Assembly: GCA_013388565.1 (NCBI GenBank)
Contig: JACAEZ010000047.1
Coordinates: 1 to 6,255 of the forward strand
Origin: Campylobacterales bacterium
GTDB taxonomy: Bacteria > Campylobacterota > Campylobacteria > Campylobacterales > JACAEZ01
DNA: 6,255 nt
Direction: 5' to 3'
The first letter of the stretch is position 1, and every line of letters starts with the position of its first letter. Under the pieces are notes generated by a model. It was not told the DNA's origin. It saw only the letters and a program-made list of their open reading frames with translations, and searched no databases. A program made the translations under genes and the position numbers. Positions 1 to 6,255 of this stretch are shown piece by piece.

Positions 1-1106
1 AATCCAATTTTTGAGTCTAATATTTTATTAAAATCCAAACCTACTCCAAAAGTTGTTATATCACCTAATATTTTTGTACCTTCTGCTGTGTAATTTGGAC
101 CTAAATAAGGATGAGCTTTAAAATTTCTTAAATGATTAATTCCAATAGATAATAAATTATCACCAACTTTTGGAATAGAACTTTCAAAATAAAGTCCATA
201 AACTTCTGCATTATCTATTGTTTCACGATTACATTGATAAGCATAAATATCACCATCTAATGTATAACTTTGTGCTATTATAGCTCTTAAAAAACTATCT
301 TTTGTATTTGTAATATTAGAAACATTTGATGTTAATATCGCACCAAAACTATTCATGTCAAATACAATAGCCGGAAACATAGATTTTCTACTGCTGTTAT
401 CAGAATATTGCATAGGTGTTCCACCACTTGTAGGTAATATTCCAAAACTAAAAACCATTGGAATATCATTTATATAATCAAATTTATAATCAACATATGC
501 CCTATCAATATCAAAAGATGTTTTATTTGGAGAAGATTTTATATCATGAGATAGAATACACATTCTCTCTTTAGATTGTGTACTTCTATTAACTACCATT
601 CTACCTTTAAATGAGGTATCATCAAACAAATTAGCAGTCATGTTAAATTTAAATTTAAAAGAGTGGTGAGGGTCAAACTCTTTTTTAAATTCATCTCTTC
701 TTTGTACACCGCCATTTTCTACATCTAATGTATCTTCACCCTCTATAAAATTACTTTTATAATCTAATAAATCAACTCTATAACTAGCTTCTGGAGTAAA
801 ATTTATCTTATCCATTAACATTTTTGTTTCAGACTTTTCTGCTATATTTGACAACTCTTTAATTTGAGTTTTTAATATTTCATGTTCTGTAGCTGTTTTT
901 ATTTCAAACTCACTAAAACTCTTAGAGCCTATTTTTGACTTTAAATCATTTAACTCTCTTTTTGTAGCCTCATTCTCTTTTTGAATTTGTTCAATATATA
1001 AACTAAGCTGTTCAACTTTTTTTTCTAAACATTCACTTTTATTTAATTTACACTCATCAGCACTAACTGAAATAATAAATAAAAATATTAATATACATTT
1101 TTTCAT
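1..1106 (-). CDS. DUF3373-like outer membrane beta-barrel protein with N-terminal coiled coil (3' end missing)
   Basis: The first 368 codons are present, open throughout, and continue past the left edge. The ATG at 1106-1104 is preceded by AAGG six bases away. Residues 1-16 (MKKCILIFLFIISVSA, then DE) form a typical signal peptide. Residues about 22-95 are charged and heptad-like, consistent with a periplasmic coiled coil. From about residue 100 the protein shows alternating polar/hydrophobic segments of beta-barrel type (for example HSFKFKFNMTANL, RAYVDYKFDYI, TFGVGLDFN). The stretch FSFGILPTSGGTP followed by NSSRKSMFPAIVFD (about 219-250) resembles, from memory, the conserved core of DUF3373, an uncharacterised family from Campylobacterota of roughly 470-570 residues; on that basis about 100-200 residues are missing. 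Family assignment is by recollection, not a search. The role is unknown; a porin or surface barrel in the outer membrane is inferred. Cysteines C19 and C26 flank the start of the mature coiled coil. It is the second gene of an apparent two-gene operon. Confidence 0.8.
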   Translation of the reverse strand, partial: MKKCILIFLFIISVSADECKLNKSECLEKKVEQLSLYIEQIQKENEATKRELNDLKSKIGSKSFSEFEIKTATEHEILKTQIKELSNIAEKSETKMLMDKINFTPEASYRVDLLDYKSNFIEGEDTLDVENGGVQRRDEFKKEFDPHHSFKFKFNMTANLFDDTSFKGRMVVNRSTQSKERMCILSHDIKSSPNKTSFDIDRAYVDYKFDYINDIPMVFSFGILPTSGGTPMQYSDNSSRKSMFPAIVFDMNSFGAILTSNVSNITNTKDSFLRAIIAQSYTLDGDIYAYQCNRETIDNAEVYGLYFESSIPKVGDNLLSIGINHLRNFKAHPYLGPNYTAEGTKILGDITTFGVGLDFNKILDSKIG

Positions 1107-1112
1107 AAAAAA

Positions 1113-1116
1113 CCTT
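1113..1116 (-). promoter_or_regulatory. Ribosome binding site overlapping the upstream stop codon
   Basis: On the minus strand the upstream small gene ends GGT TTA TAA and runs straight into GG, so AAGG overlaps its stop codon (1117-1115) and lies six bases before the ATG at 1106. The overlap of stop and Shine-Dalgarno sequence suggests that ribosomes finishing the small gene help start the outer membrane protein (translational coupling). It also decides the start codon of the downstream gene. Confidence 0.65.
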
Positions 1117-1390
1117 ATAAACCAGGAACCATAGGATGGTCAGAATCAGCTGCATGAGAGATAAGATACTCTTTTAAATATTGTAATTGTTTATCATCTA
1201 AAATATCTAATTTATAATTTTTTAATTTTTCTTTGTCAGAAAAAATTCTTTGCCACTGCACAGATGCCTTTAAACCAGCACTTAAACCGAATTTCTCTGC
1301 AATCTCTTTACCTTGAGAGTTGGCATTAACAATTGAAAAAAATAGATACATTAAAATAATAAATTTTATAACCAATTTACAAATCCCCAA
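1115..1390 (-). CDS. Small secreted periplasmic protein of unknown function
   Basis: A 91-residue frame ending in TAA. Residues 1-23 are a signal peptide (hydrophobic IKFIILMYLFFSIVNA, predicted cut before NSQGKE), leaving a mature protein of about 68 residues. The mature part is rich in Lys, Asp and Leu, probably alpha-helical, and ends in a distinctive LKEYLISHAADSDHP...GL tail. The shape (signal peptide, QGKEIAEK start, helical LxxLKEYL end) recalls small c-type cytochromes, but there is no CXXCH heme motif and the only cysteine (C4) is in the signal peptide, so it cannot be a heme c protein. I recall similar heme-less proteins in Campylobacterota but cannot name a family. The start is uncertain: the frame opens at TTG (1390), with a second TTG at 1375 that has GGGGAT about seven bases upstream; the first in-frame ATG (codon 14) would leave a signal peptide with no basic N-region. 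It is the first gene of an operon with the outer membrane protein, 8 bp apart, so a shared envelope role is inferred. Confidence 0.75.
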   Translation of the reverse strand: MGICKLVIKFIILMYLFFSIVNANSQGKEIAEKFGLSAGLKASVQWQRIFSDKEKLKNYKLDILDDKQLQYLKEYLISHAADSDHPMVPGL

Positions 1391-1405
1391 TTTTAATTTA
1401 AAAAT

Positions 1406-1411
1406 ATTATA
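1406..1411 (-). promoter_or_regulatory. Candidate -10 box for the small protein / outer membrane protein operon
   Basis: A perfect TATAAT on the minus strand within A/T-rich sequence, with no convincing -35 (GTATCT lies at the expected distance), as is usual for sigma-70 promoters of Campylobacterota. Transcription would start near 1399, giving a very short leader (about 10 bases) if TTG 1390 is the start, or about 25 bases if TTG 1375 is used. The region is so A/T-rich that a chance match is possible. Confidence 0.45.
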
Positions 1412-1450
1412 TTTATATATCTTTTAATAGATACTTAAACAATCAAACAT

Positions 1451-1472
1451 AAAACCCTAAATATAGTGTTTT
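1451..1472 (-). terminator. Weak hairpin downstream of dnaE, possible terminator
   Basis: AAAACCCTA (1451-1459) pairs with TAGTGTTTT (1464-1472) around a 4-base loop, nine positions with one mismatch. Read on the minus strand it lies about 25 bases after the dnaE stop and ends in TTTT. Only two G-C pairs support the stem, so it is weak for an intrinsic terminator. If it does not work, dnaE transcripts could run into the envelope operon. Confidence 0.3.
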
Positions 1473-1495
1473 TTCAATAATTTTTTAAAATAGGA

Positions 1496-4400
1496 CTATT
1501 TGTATTCTAAGATAGTCTCAATATTATCTAAAATAAGCTCACCCACTCTCATATTTGTAATAATTTTTAAATCTATCAGTTTTGATTTTATTAAAATATT
1601 TAATCTTTTGTTTCCATGACAACTTAAAGCTCTACTATACAACCTATCTAAAACTTTTACATCACTTCTATAATCCAACTCTATAATCAAATCTTCTATA
1701 GCTTCAACAACTATATCATCTGTTTTTTTCTCCACAAATTTTATATTTGATTTCTCTTTTTTAGCATCATCAATCTCCAAAATTTTCCTACAAGTAAATC
1801 TTGTAAAATTTTCCGTTTTGCTAACATCAACCTTAAATGCTAAAGGAATTTTCGAATCTTTTTGTTCTATCTCTTCAAGCATTTTACTAAACATCATAAT
1901 CTCAAATTTACCATGTAAATCCTCAATTGTGACTATTCCAAATTTATTATTGTTTTTGATTTTTATATTTTTATCGCTCACTAATCCAGCTATCAAAATA
2001 GAACTACCATCATCTATCTCATCTTTTTGACTAGCTAGTGTTATATCAAGAGCCAAAATACTATCTCTATATCTATCAAGTGGATGTCCTGATACATAAA
2101 TTCCCAAAGTCTCTTTTTCCAGCTCCAAAATATGTTCAAGTGGATACTCATCTTTGTTTTCTAGTTCAATACTCAGTTTTACGATACTCTCATCATCGCC
2201 AAATAAAGAGCCAACTGCCTCTTTTTTCAGCCTATCTAAATCATGAACCTTTTCAATAATCATCTCAAGCTGTTCAAGCAATGCTCTTCTGGAGTAGTTA
2301 AATTTATCAAGTGTTCCAGATTTTATCAAACTCTCCAATACTTTTTTATTTACTTTTTTAGTATCAATCTCCTCTAAAAAACTCTCAATCGTATCAAAAC
2401 TCTTCTCTTTTCTAATCGACAAAATCGTATCAATAGCCGCCTCACCTACCCCTTTGATAGCACCAAGCCCAAATCTAACACAACTTTCACCATCAACATC
2501 AACAACACTAAACTCCATGGAAGAGCTATTTATATCAGGTGGAAGTATCTTAATTTTTAATCGTTTCAACTCTTCGATATACATCATGACTTTATCAGTG
2601 TTATCTTTTTCGCTTGTTAGAAGTGCTGCCATAAATTCATGAGGATAGTAAGTTTTTAGGTATGCCGTTTGATATGTTATCATAGCATATGCCGCAGAGT
2701 GAGATTTATTAAAACCATACTTTGCAAAACTCTCTATCAAATCAAACAAAGCTATTGCATTCTCTTTATTAAAGCCTAATCTTTTAGCACCCTCTCCAAA
2801 CTCCTCTTTATATTTTGCCATCTCATCAGCTTTTTTCTTACCCATCGCCCGTCTAATAATATCAGACTCACCCAAACTAAACCCACCAATCTCTCGCACA
2901 ATTTGCATAACTTGCTCTTGATATACAATGACTCCATAAGTAGCCTCTAATATCGATGTAAGTGGAGTTGTAAATTCATCATAAAAATAGCTAATCTCCT
3001 CTCTACCATGCTTTCGCTCGATAAATTGGTCAAGCATACCTGATTCCATAGGTCCTGGTCGATAGAGTGCTAGTACTGCGATTATATCTTCAAAGGTTGT
3101 AGGTTTTAACCGTTTATTAAGGTCTTGCATACCTTTTGACTCTATTTGAAACAGTCCTAATGTATTTCCACTTTGAATAGTCTCAAAAATTTTAAAATCA
3201 TCCATTTCTAAAGTATTAAAATCAACCACTTTGTTATATCGTTGTTTGATAAGTTTTAAAGCATTATCAATAACAGTCAATGTTTTAAGCCCCAAAAAGT
3301 CAAACTTTATCAAATCCACATCTTCTAAGTAGTTTAGCGAATATTGAGTAACCAAAAAATCATCATTTGCAGGTTTATAAAGCGGTGTTTTATGCCAAAG
3401 CTCTTCATTACTTATAACAACTCCAGCAGCATGAGTTCCAGCATTTCTTTTTAACCCTTCAAGTTTCAAAGCAAACTCCCAAACTCTTGAGGCTTGTTTG
3501 TCACTTTCTATCAACTCTTTTATTTTTGGCTCCATATCATATGCTTTTTCAAGATTTATATTTAACTCATTTGGTATTAGTTTTGCCATTTTATCAGCAC
3601 TAGCATAAGGCACACCAAGCACTCTAGCCGCATCTCGAATAACCCCTTTTGCTAAGAGTGTACCAAATGTAATAACTTGAGCCACATTAAATCTACCATA
3701 TTTATTGGTCACATAATTTATAATATCCCCTCTTTTTTCTTGACAAAAATCCATATCAATATCGGGCATACTTACCCTTTCAGGATTTAAAAATCTCTCA
3801 AATAGAAGATTGTATTTAATAGGGTCGATATTTGTAATCTCTAGTGCATAGGCTACCAAACTACCAGCAACCGAACCTCTTCCAGGACCAACTGGAATAT
3901 TTTGCTCTTTTGCCTCTCTCACAAAATCCCAAACAATAAGCATGTATCCAGAAAATTTCATATTTTGTATGACTTTTATCTCAAAATCAAGCCTCTCTTT
4001 ATACTCTTTATGAAGCTCTTTTGAAATATATTCAAGTCTTTTTTCAAGTCCCTTTTTACACTTATACTCAAAATAGCTATCATCATCTAAAAAATCAAGC
4101 CCTTCATATTTTGCATATTCGACTGTAAATTTAAATTTTGGCGGAATAGGATTTCCAAGTTTTAACTCCAAATTGCACTTATCAACAATCTCTTTTGTAT
4201 TTTCAATAACCTCTGGAATATCAAAGTAAAGCTTTGCTACATCATCAGTAGTTTTAAGATAAAACTCACTCACACTATGTTTTAGCCTCTTTGGGTCATC
4301 AAGCTCTGCACCTGTTGAGATACACATAAATGCTTCATGATACTTTGCATCACCTTGTTCGAGATAATGTGTATCATTTGTAGCTATGATTTTTATACCT

Positions 4401-5017
4401 GTTTGGAGTGAAAGTTTTATTATCTGTTCATCTACATACAGCTGGTCATTTATCCCATGTCGCATAATTTCTAAATAAAAATCATCTCCAAATATCTCTT
4501 TATATTCAAGTGCCACCTCTAAAGCTCTTTCATATCCTTTAGCACCATTTTTTCTATTTTTTTCACTGTTGAGATTTAAATGCCAATTTACCTCACCTTG
4601 CAAACAAGCACTAGAACAAATAAGCCCTTCACTGTGAGCTTTTAACAGCTTTTTATTAATTCTTGGATAGTAATAAAACCCCTCAATAAATGACATTGAT
4701 GAAAGATACATCAAATTTTTATACCCAATCTCATTTTTTGCATACAAGCATAGATGAAACCTCTGTTTTGTTGTTTTATCATCTAAATCATCGCTATTAT
4801 GGATATATGCCTCAAGCCCAATAATTGGCTTAATACCCTCATTTTTCATCGTCTTATAAAAATCAATCGTTCCAAACATATTTCCATGGTCTGTCATAGC
4901 AACCGCCGTCATGCCACTACTTTTTAACTTTTTTGCAAGAGGTTTGAGTTTGTTTGCACCATCAAGAAGTGAATATTCTGTATGCAGATGTAGATGTGTA
5001 AAAGGTGAAATTGACAT
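1496..5017 (-). CDS. dnaE: DNA polymerase III subunit alpha (replicative DNA polymerase, C-family)
   Basis: Catalytic subunit of the replicative polymerase: extends primers with dNTPs within the holoenzyme on chromosomal DNA. At 1173 residues it is full length (about 1160-1190 is usual). Domains in order: PHP domain (about 5-270) with HLHLH at 8-12, TDHGN at 42-46 and NDTH at 214-217; palm with GPGRGS at 377-382 and the catalytic PDIDMDF (D419, D421, matching E. coli D401 and D403); third catalytic Asp D573 in KFDFLGLKT (E. coli D555); fingers with RPGPMESG (653-660) and YGFNKSHSAAYA (767-778); helix-hairpin-helix near 847-866 (FGLGAIKGVGEAA); likely beta-clamp motif GSLF at 936-939; OB fold about 1006-1080; C-terminal domain about 1100-1173, where tau binding is expected. 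The ATG at 5017 has AAAGG eight bases upstream and leads directly into the conserved FTHLHLHTEYSLLDG, so the start is secure. It ends in TAG. The gene has its own promoter, divergent from truD. Confidence 0.98.
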   Translation of the reverse strand: MSISPFTHLHLHTEYSLLDGANKLKPLAKKLKSSGMTAVAMTDHGNMFGTIDFYKTMKNEGIKPIIGLEAYIHNSDDLDDKTTKQRFHLCLYAKNEIGYKNLMYLSSMSFIEGFYYYPRINKKLLKAHSEGLICSSACLQGEVNWHLNLNSEKNRKNGAKGYERALEVALEYKEIFGDDFYLEIMRHGINDQLYVDEQIIKLSLQTGIKIIATNDTHYLEQGDAKYHEAFMCISTGAELDDPKRLKHSVSEFYLKTTDDVAKLYFDIPEVIENTKEIVDKCNLELKLGNPIPPKFKFTVEYAKYEGLDFLDDDSYFEYKCKKGLEKRLEYISKELHKEYKERLDFEIKVIQNMKFSGYMLIVWDFVREAKEQNIPVGPGRGSVAGSLVAYALEITNIDPIKYNLLFERFLNPERVSMPDIDMDFCQEKRGDIINYVTNKYGRFNVAQVITFGTLLAKGVIRDAARVLGVPYASADKMAKLIPNELNINLEKAYDMEPKIKELIESDKQASRVWEFALKLEGLKRNAGTHAAGVVISNEELWHKTPLYKPANDDFLVTQYSLNYLEDVDLIKFDFLGLKTLTVIDNALKLIKQRYNKVVDFNTLEMDDFKIFETIQSGNTLGLFQIESKGMQDLNKRLKPTTFEDIIAVLALYRPGPMESGMLDQFIERKHGREEISYFYDEFTTPLTSILEATYGVIVYQEQVMQIVREIGGFSLGESDIIRRAMGKKKADEMAKYKEEFGEGAKRLGFNKENAIALFDLIESFAKYGFNKSHSAAYAMITYQTAYLKTYYPHEFMAALLTSEKDNTDKVMMYIEELKRLKIKILPPDINSSSMEFSVVDVDGESCVRFGLGAIKGVGEAAIDTILSIRKEKSFDTIESFLEEIDTKKVNKKVLESLIKSGTLDKFNYSRRALLEQLEMIIEKVHDLDRLKKEAVGSLFGDDESIVKLSIELENKDEYPLEHILELEKETLGIYVSGHPLDRYRDSILALDITLASQKDEIDDGSSILIAGLVSDKNIKIKNNNKFGIVTIEDLHGKFEIMMFSKMLEEIEQKDSKIPLAFKVDVSKTENFTRFTCRKILEIDDAKKEKSNIKFVEKKTDDIVVEAIEDLIIELDYRSDVKVLDRLYSRALSCHGNKRLNILIKSKLIDLKIITNMRVGELILDNIETILEYK

Positions 5018-5050
5018 ATAAAAAGCCTTTAGTGAAGTTTAATTATTAAA

Positions 5051-5059
5051 ATTATAGCA
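5051..5059 (-). promoter_or_regulatory. dnaE promoter, extended -10
   Basis: The minus strand reads TGCTATAAT, a consensus extended -10 (TGn plus TATAAT), preceded by a T-rich run (ATTTTTGTTAATC) and with no -35 match. Transcription would begin near 5044, giving a leader of about 27 bases that contains the AAAGG ribosome binding site at 5026-5030. Confidence 0.65.
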
Positions 5060-5104
5060 GATTAACAAAAATTTAATTTTATAACAATACCTATTTTACA
5101 AACT

Positions 5105-5110
5105 TATAAT
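5105..5110 (+). promoter_or_regulatory. Possible second, upstream -10 box for truD
   Basis: A perfect TATAAT 16 bases upstream of the stronger extended -10. It lacks the TGn extension and a -35. It may be a tandem promoter or a chance match in A/T-rich DNA. Confidence 0.3.
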
Positions 5111-5117
5111 TTAAAAA

Positions 5118-5126
5118 TGTTATAAT
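5118..5126 (+). promoter_or_regulatory. truD promoter, extended -10
   Basis: TGTTATAAT, an extended -10, on the plus strand and about 60 bp from the oppositely oriented dnaE -10. No clear -35 is present. Transcription would begin near 5133, giving a leader of about 50 bases before the ATG at 5183. Confidence 0.6.
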
Positions 5127-5137
5127 TTTGCTAAACA

Positions 5138-5159
5138 AAATAGCTTATAAAGCTTATTT
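5138..5159 (+). other. Small imperfect hairpin / direct repeat in the truD leader
   Basis: AAATAGCTT (5138-5146) can pair with AAGCTTATTT (5150-5159) across a 3-base loop with one bulged T. The same bases contain AGCTTAT twice (5142-5148 and 5151-5157). The predicted transcript would carry this just downstream of its 5' end. The stem has two G-C pairs, so it is weak, and no function can be assigned. Confidence 0.25.
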
Positions 5160-5182
5160 AAAATTCTTCAAAAGTGAAAAAA

Positions 5183-6157
5183 ATGGATAGATTATACTAC
5201 TTAAACCACTCTCCAATTGAAATTTATTTCAAAAAAAATTCTGATAACTTTGTAGTTCATGAGATACCGCTTTACGAATTTAGCGGTGAAGGTGAACATT
5301 TGGTGCTTCATGTTAGAAAAAAAGATTTAGCTACTGTTGATTTACTTCAAATATTATCAGACCAACTTGGTATCAAAAAACGAGACATCGGATATGCAGG
5401 GCTTAAAGATAAAGAGGCTCTTTCGACTCAATATATCTCAATAAATGCAAAAGATGAACATCTGCTTTCAAAACTAAACCATCCAAATATCAAAATTTTA
5501 AGTACAACAAGGCATAACAACAAGATAAAAGTTGGGCATTTAAAAGGGAATAAATTTTTTATCAGATTTAAAAAGGTAAATGAGGTAAATGCTAAAAAAC
5601 TTGAAAATGTGTTTAAAACTATTGTTGAGTGCGGAATACCAAACTACTTTGGGTATCAGAGATTTGGAAAAGATAAAGCAAATTTTGAAAAAGCAAAAGA
5701 GTTGATAAACTCTAAAAAAAAGGTTTCTAATAAATTTGAACATGAATTTTTACTAAATGCTTATCAAAGTCATCTATTTAATCTTTGGCTTTCAAAAAGG
5801 ATAGAAATTAGCAAAATTGTTGAGTCGTTTTCAGTTTCAGAGATTTCAAATTTTTTAAATATAAATGTAGAACTTGCTAAAAAATTAAAATCAACTAAAA
5901 CATTTTTTAAAATGCTCCCTGGTGATGTGGCTAACCACTACCCTTATGGTAGGTTTTTTGTTGTAAATGATATTGAGAGTGAAAGTGAAAGATTTTTAAA
6001 CAGACAACTTTGTCCAACAGGACTTTTGTGTGGCAAAAAAGTTATGCACTCTGTTGATATTGCTTGGAGTTATGAGAAAGATTTTATTGAAAATGTTCCA
6101 CTTTATGGGCATAGACGATATGCTTGGGTCTTTTTGGAAAATAGTGATAATAAATAA
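5183..6157 (+). CDS. truD: tRNA pseudouridine(13) synthase TruD, cut short by an in-frame stop
   Basis: TruD isomerises U13 of tRNA(Glu) (in E. coli) to pseudouridine in the cytoplasm. Numbered from the ATG at 5183, the N-terminal part has DNFVVHEIPLYEFSGEGEH (21-39) and the catalytic motif GYAGLKDKEA with Asp76 (codon 5408-5410, equivalent to E. coli D80). HLKGNKFFIRF (119-129), PNYFGYQRFG (153-162), NAYQSHLFN (192-200), the TRUD insertion domain with MLPGD and YPYGRFF, then PTGLLCG (278-284) and YGHRRYAWVF (308-317) follow in family order. The frame extends to GTG 5174, which would add three residues; ATG is preferred because conserved sequence starts there and AAGTGA lies just upstream, but neither start has a good ribosome binding site. 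The frame ends at TAA 6155 after 324 residues, about 35-45 short of the family, and the missing C-terminal strand lies immediately downstream in the same frame. As written the product lacks its last core beta strand and helix and may be unstable or inactive. Confidence 0.9.
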   Translation: MDRLYYLNHSPIEIYFKKNSDNFVVHEIPLYEFSGEGEHLVLHVRKKDLATVDLLQILSDQLGIKKRDIGYAGLKDKEALSTQYISINAKDEHLLSKLNHPNIKILSTTRHNNKIKVGHLKGNKFFIRFKKVNEVNAKKLENVFKTIVECGIPNYFGYQRFGKDKANFEKAKELINSKKKVSNKFEHEFLLNAYQSHLFNLWLSKRIEISKIVESFSVSEISNFLNINVELAKKLKSTKTFFKMLPGDVANHYPYGRFFVVNDIESESERFLNRQLCPTGLLCGKKVMHSVDIAWSYEKDFIENVPLYGHRRYAWVFLENSDNK

Positions 6158-6255
6158 AACGACCAAAATGGGGGGTTTGTGTTTAGTTTTTCACTTCCAA
6201 AAGGGTTTTATGCGACAACTGTTATCGAAGAGATTACAAAAAAAGATATAATCGA
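6158..6255 (+). pseudogene. truD: C-terminal remainder of truD, in frame after the stop
   Basis: Reading on in the same frame past TAA 6155-6157 gives NDQNGG followed by FVFSFSLPKGFYATTV and IEEITKKDII, open to the right edge. This matches the pattern of the TruD C-terminus (E. coli, from memory: [20 protein letters not shown]): hydrophobic strand, LPxGxxAT turn, then helix. It directly continues YAWVFLENSDNK of the upstream part, with the stop in the variable linker. Upstream and downstream frames agree, so one base change removes the break (for example TAA from TAT or TAC, Tyr, or AAA, Lys). A GTG at 6179 could start this piece separately, but no credible spaced ribosome binding site precedes it. 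The true end lies a few codons beyond the window. Confidence 0.85.

Noticed and set aside
1391..1495. The gap between dnaE and the small gene, examined for a small RNA, riboswitch or repeat
   Set aside because: Apart from the candidate -10 and the weak hairpin it is low-complexity A/T sequence with no conserved RNA structure I can recognise.
1818..2642. Three plus-strand open frames of 62-73 codons (1818-2030, 2038-2259, 2454-2642) inside dnaE
   Set aside because: They lie antisense within a highly conserved, intact dnaE, have no ribosome binding sites, and show no recognisable protein features.
5540..5743. A 67-codon minus-strand open frame rich in Phe and Ile
   Set aside because: It is the antisense of A-rich truD codons; its hydrophobic, membrane-like look comes from the complement of Lys/Asn codons.
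6030..6251. A 73-codon plus-strand frame spanning the truD stop, considered as a frameshift bypass or new gene
   Set aside because: It is in the +1 frame relative to truD and encodes nothing resembling TruD; the conserved C-terminus is in the original frame, so no frameshift is needed.
1..6255. Search for CRISPR arrays, insertion sequences, tRNA genes, phage attachment sites, or defence and toxin-antitoxin systems
   Set aside because: No spaced direct repeats, transposase motifs, terminal inverted repeats, tRNA-like cloverleafs or relevant protein domains were seen; coding sequence explains almost the entire window.

Overview
The window reads as chromosomal DNA of an AT-rich Campylobacterota (epsilonproteobacterial) organism, most likely an Arcobacter-group or Sulfurimonas-like genus. 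This is inferred from strong A/T codon bias, the style of the DnaE and TruD proteins, TATAAT -10 boxes without recognisable -35 boxes, and a DUF3373-like outer membrane protein. Nothing in the sequence fixes the genus.

Layout. Positions 1-1106 (minus) hold the first 368 codons of a secreted, coiled-coil-plus-beta-barrel outer membrane protein that runs off the left edge. Eight bases upstream of it, 1115-1390 (minus), is a small secreted protein of about 91 residues of unrecognised function; the two look translationally coupled and form a small operon. A 105-bp AT-rich gap (1391-1495) with a perfect TATAAT and a weak hairpin separates this pair from dnaE (1496-5017, minus), a complete 1173-residue DNA polymerase III alpha subunit. 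A 165-bp gap (5018-5182) holds back-to-back promoters, each with an extended -10 (TGnTATAAT), that drive dnaE leftwards and truD rightwards. truD (tRNA pseudouridine synthase D) fills the rest.

Most notable point. The truD frame stops at TAA 6155-6157, but the same frame stays open to the window edge and encodes what looks like the missing conserved C-terminal strand and helix of TruD (FVFSFSLPKGFYATT...). truD is therefore interrupted by one in-frame stop codon in a variable linker. This is a nonsense mutation, a sequencing error, or a readthrough case. No frameshift is needed to restore the full protein.

The genes do not form one pathway: dnaE (replication) and truD (tRNA modification) are housekeeping neighbours, and the left pair is an envelope module. 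I see no tRNA, rRNA, CRISPR array, insertion sequence, toxin-antitoxin or defence system here.
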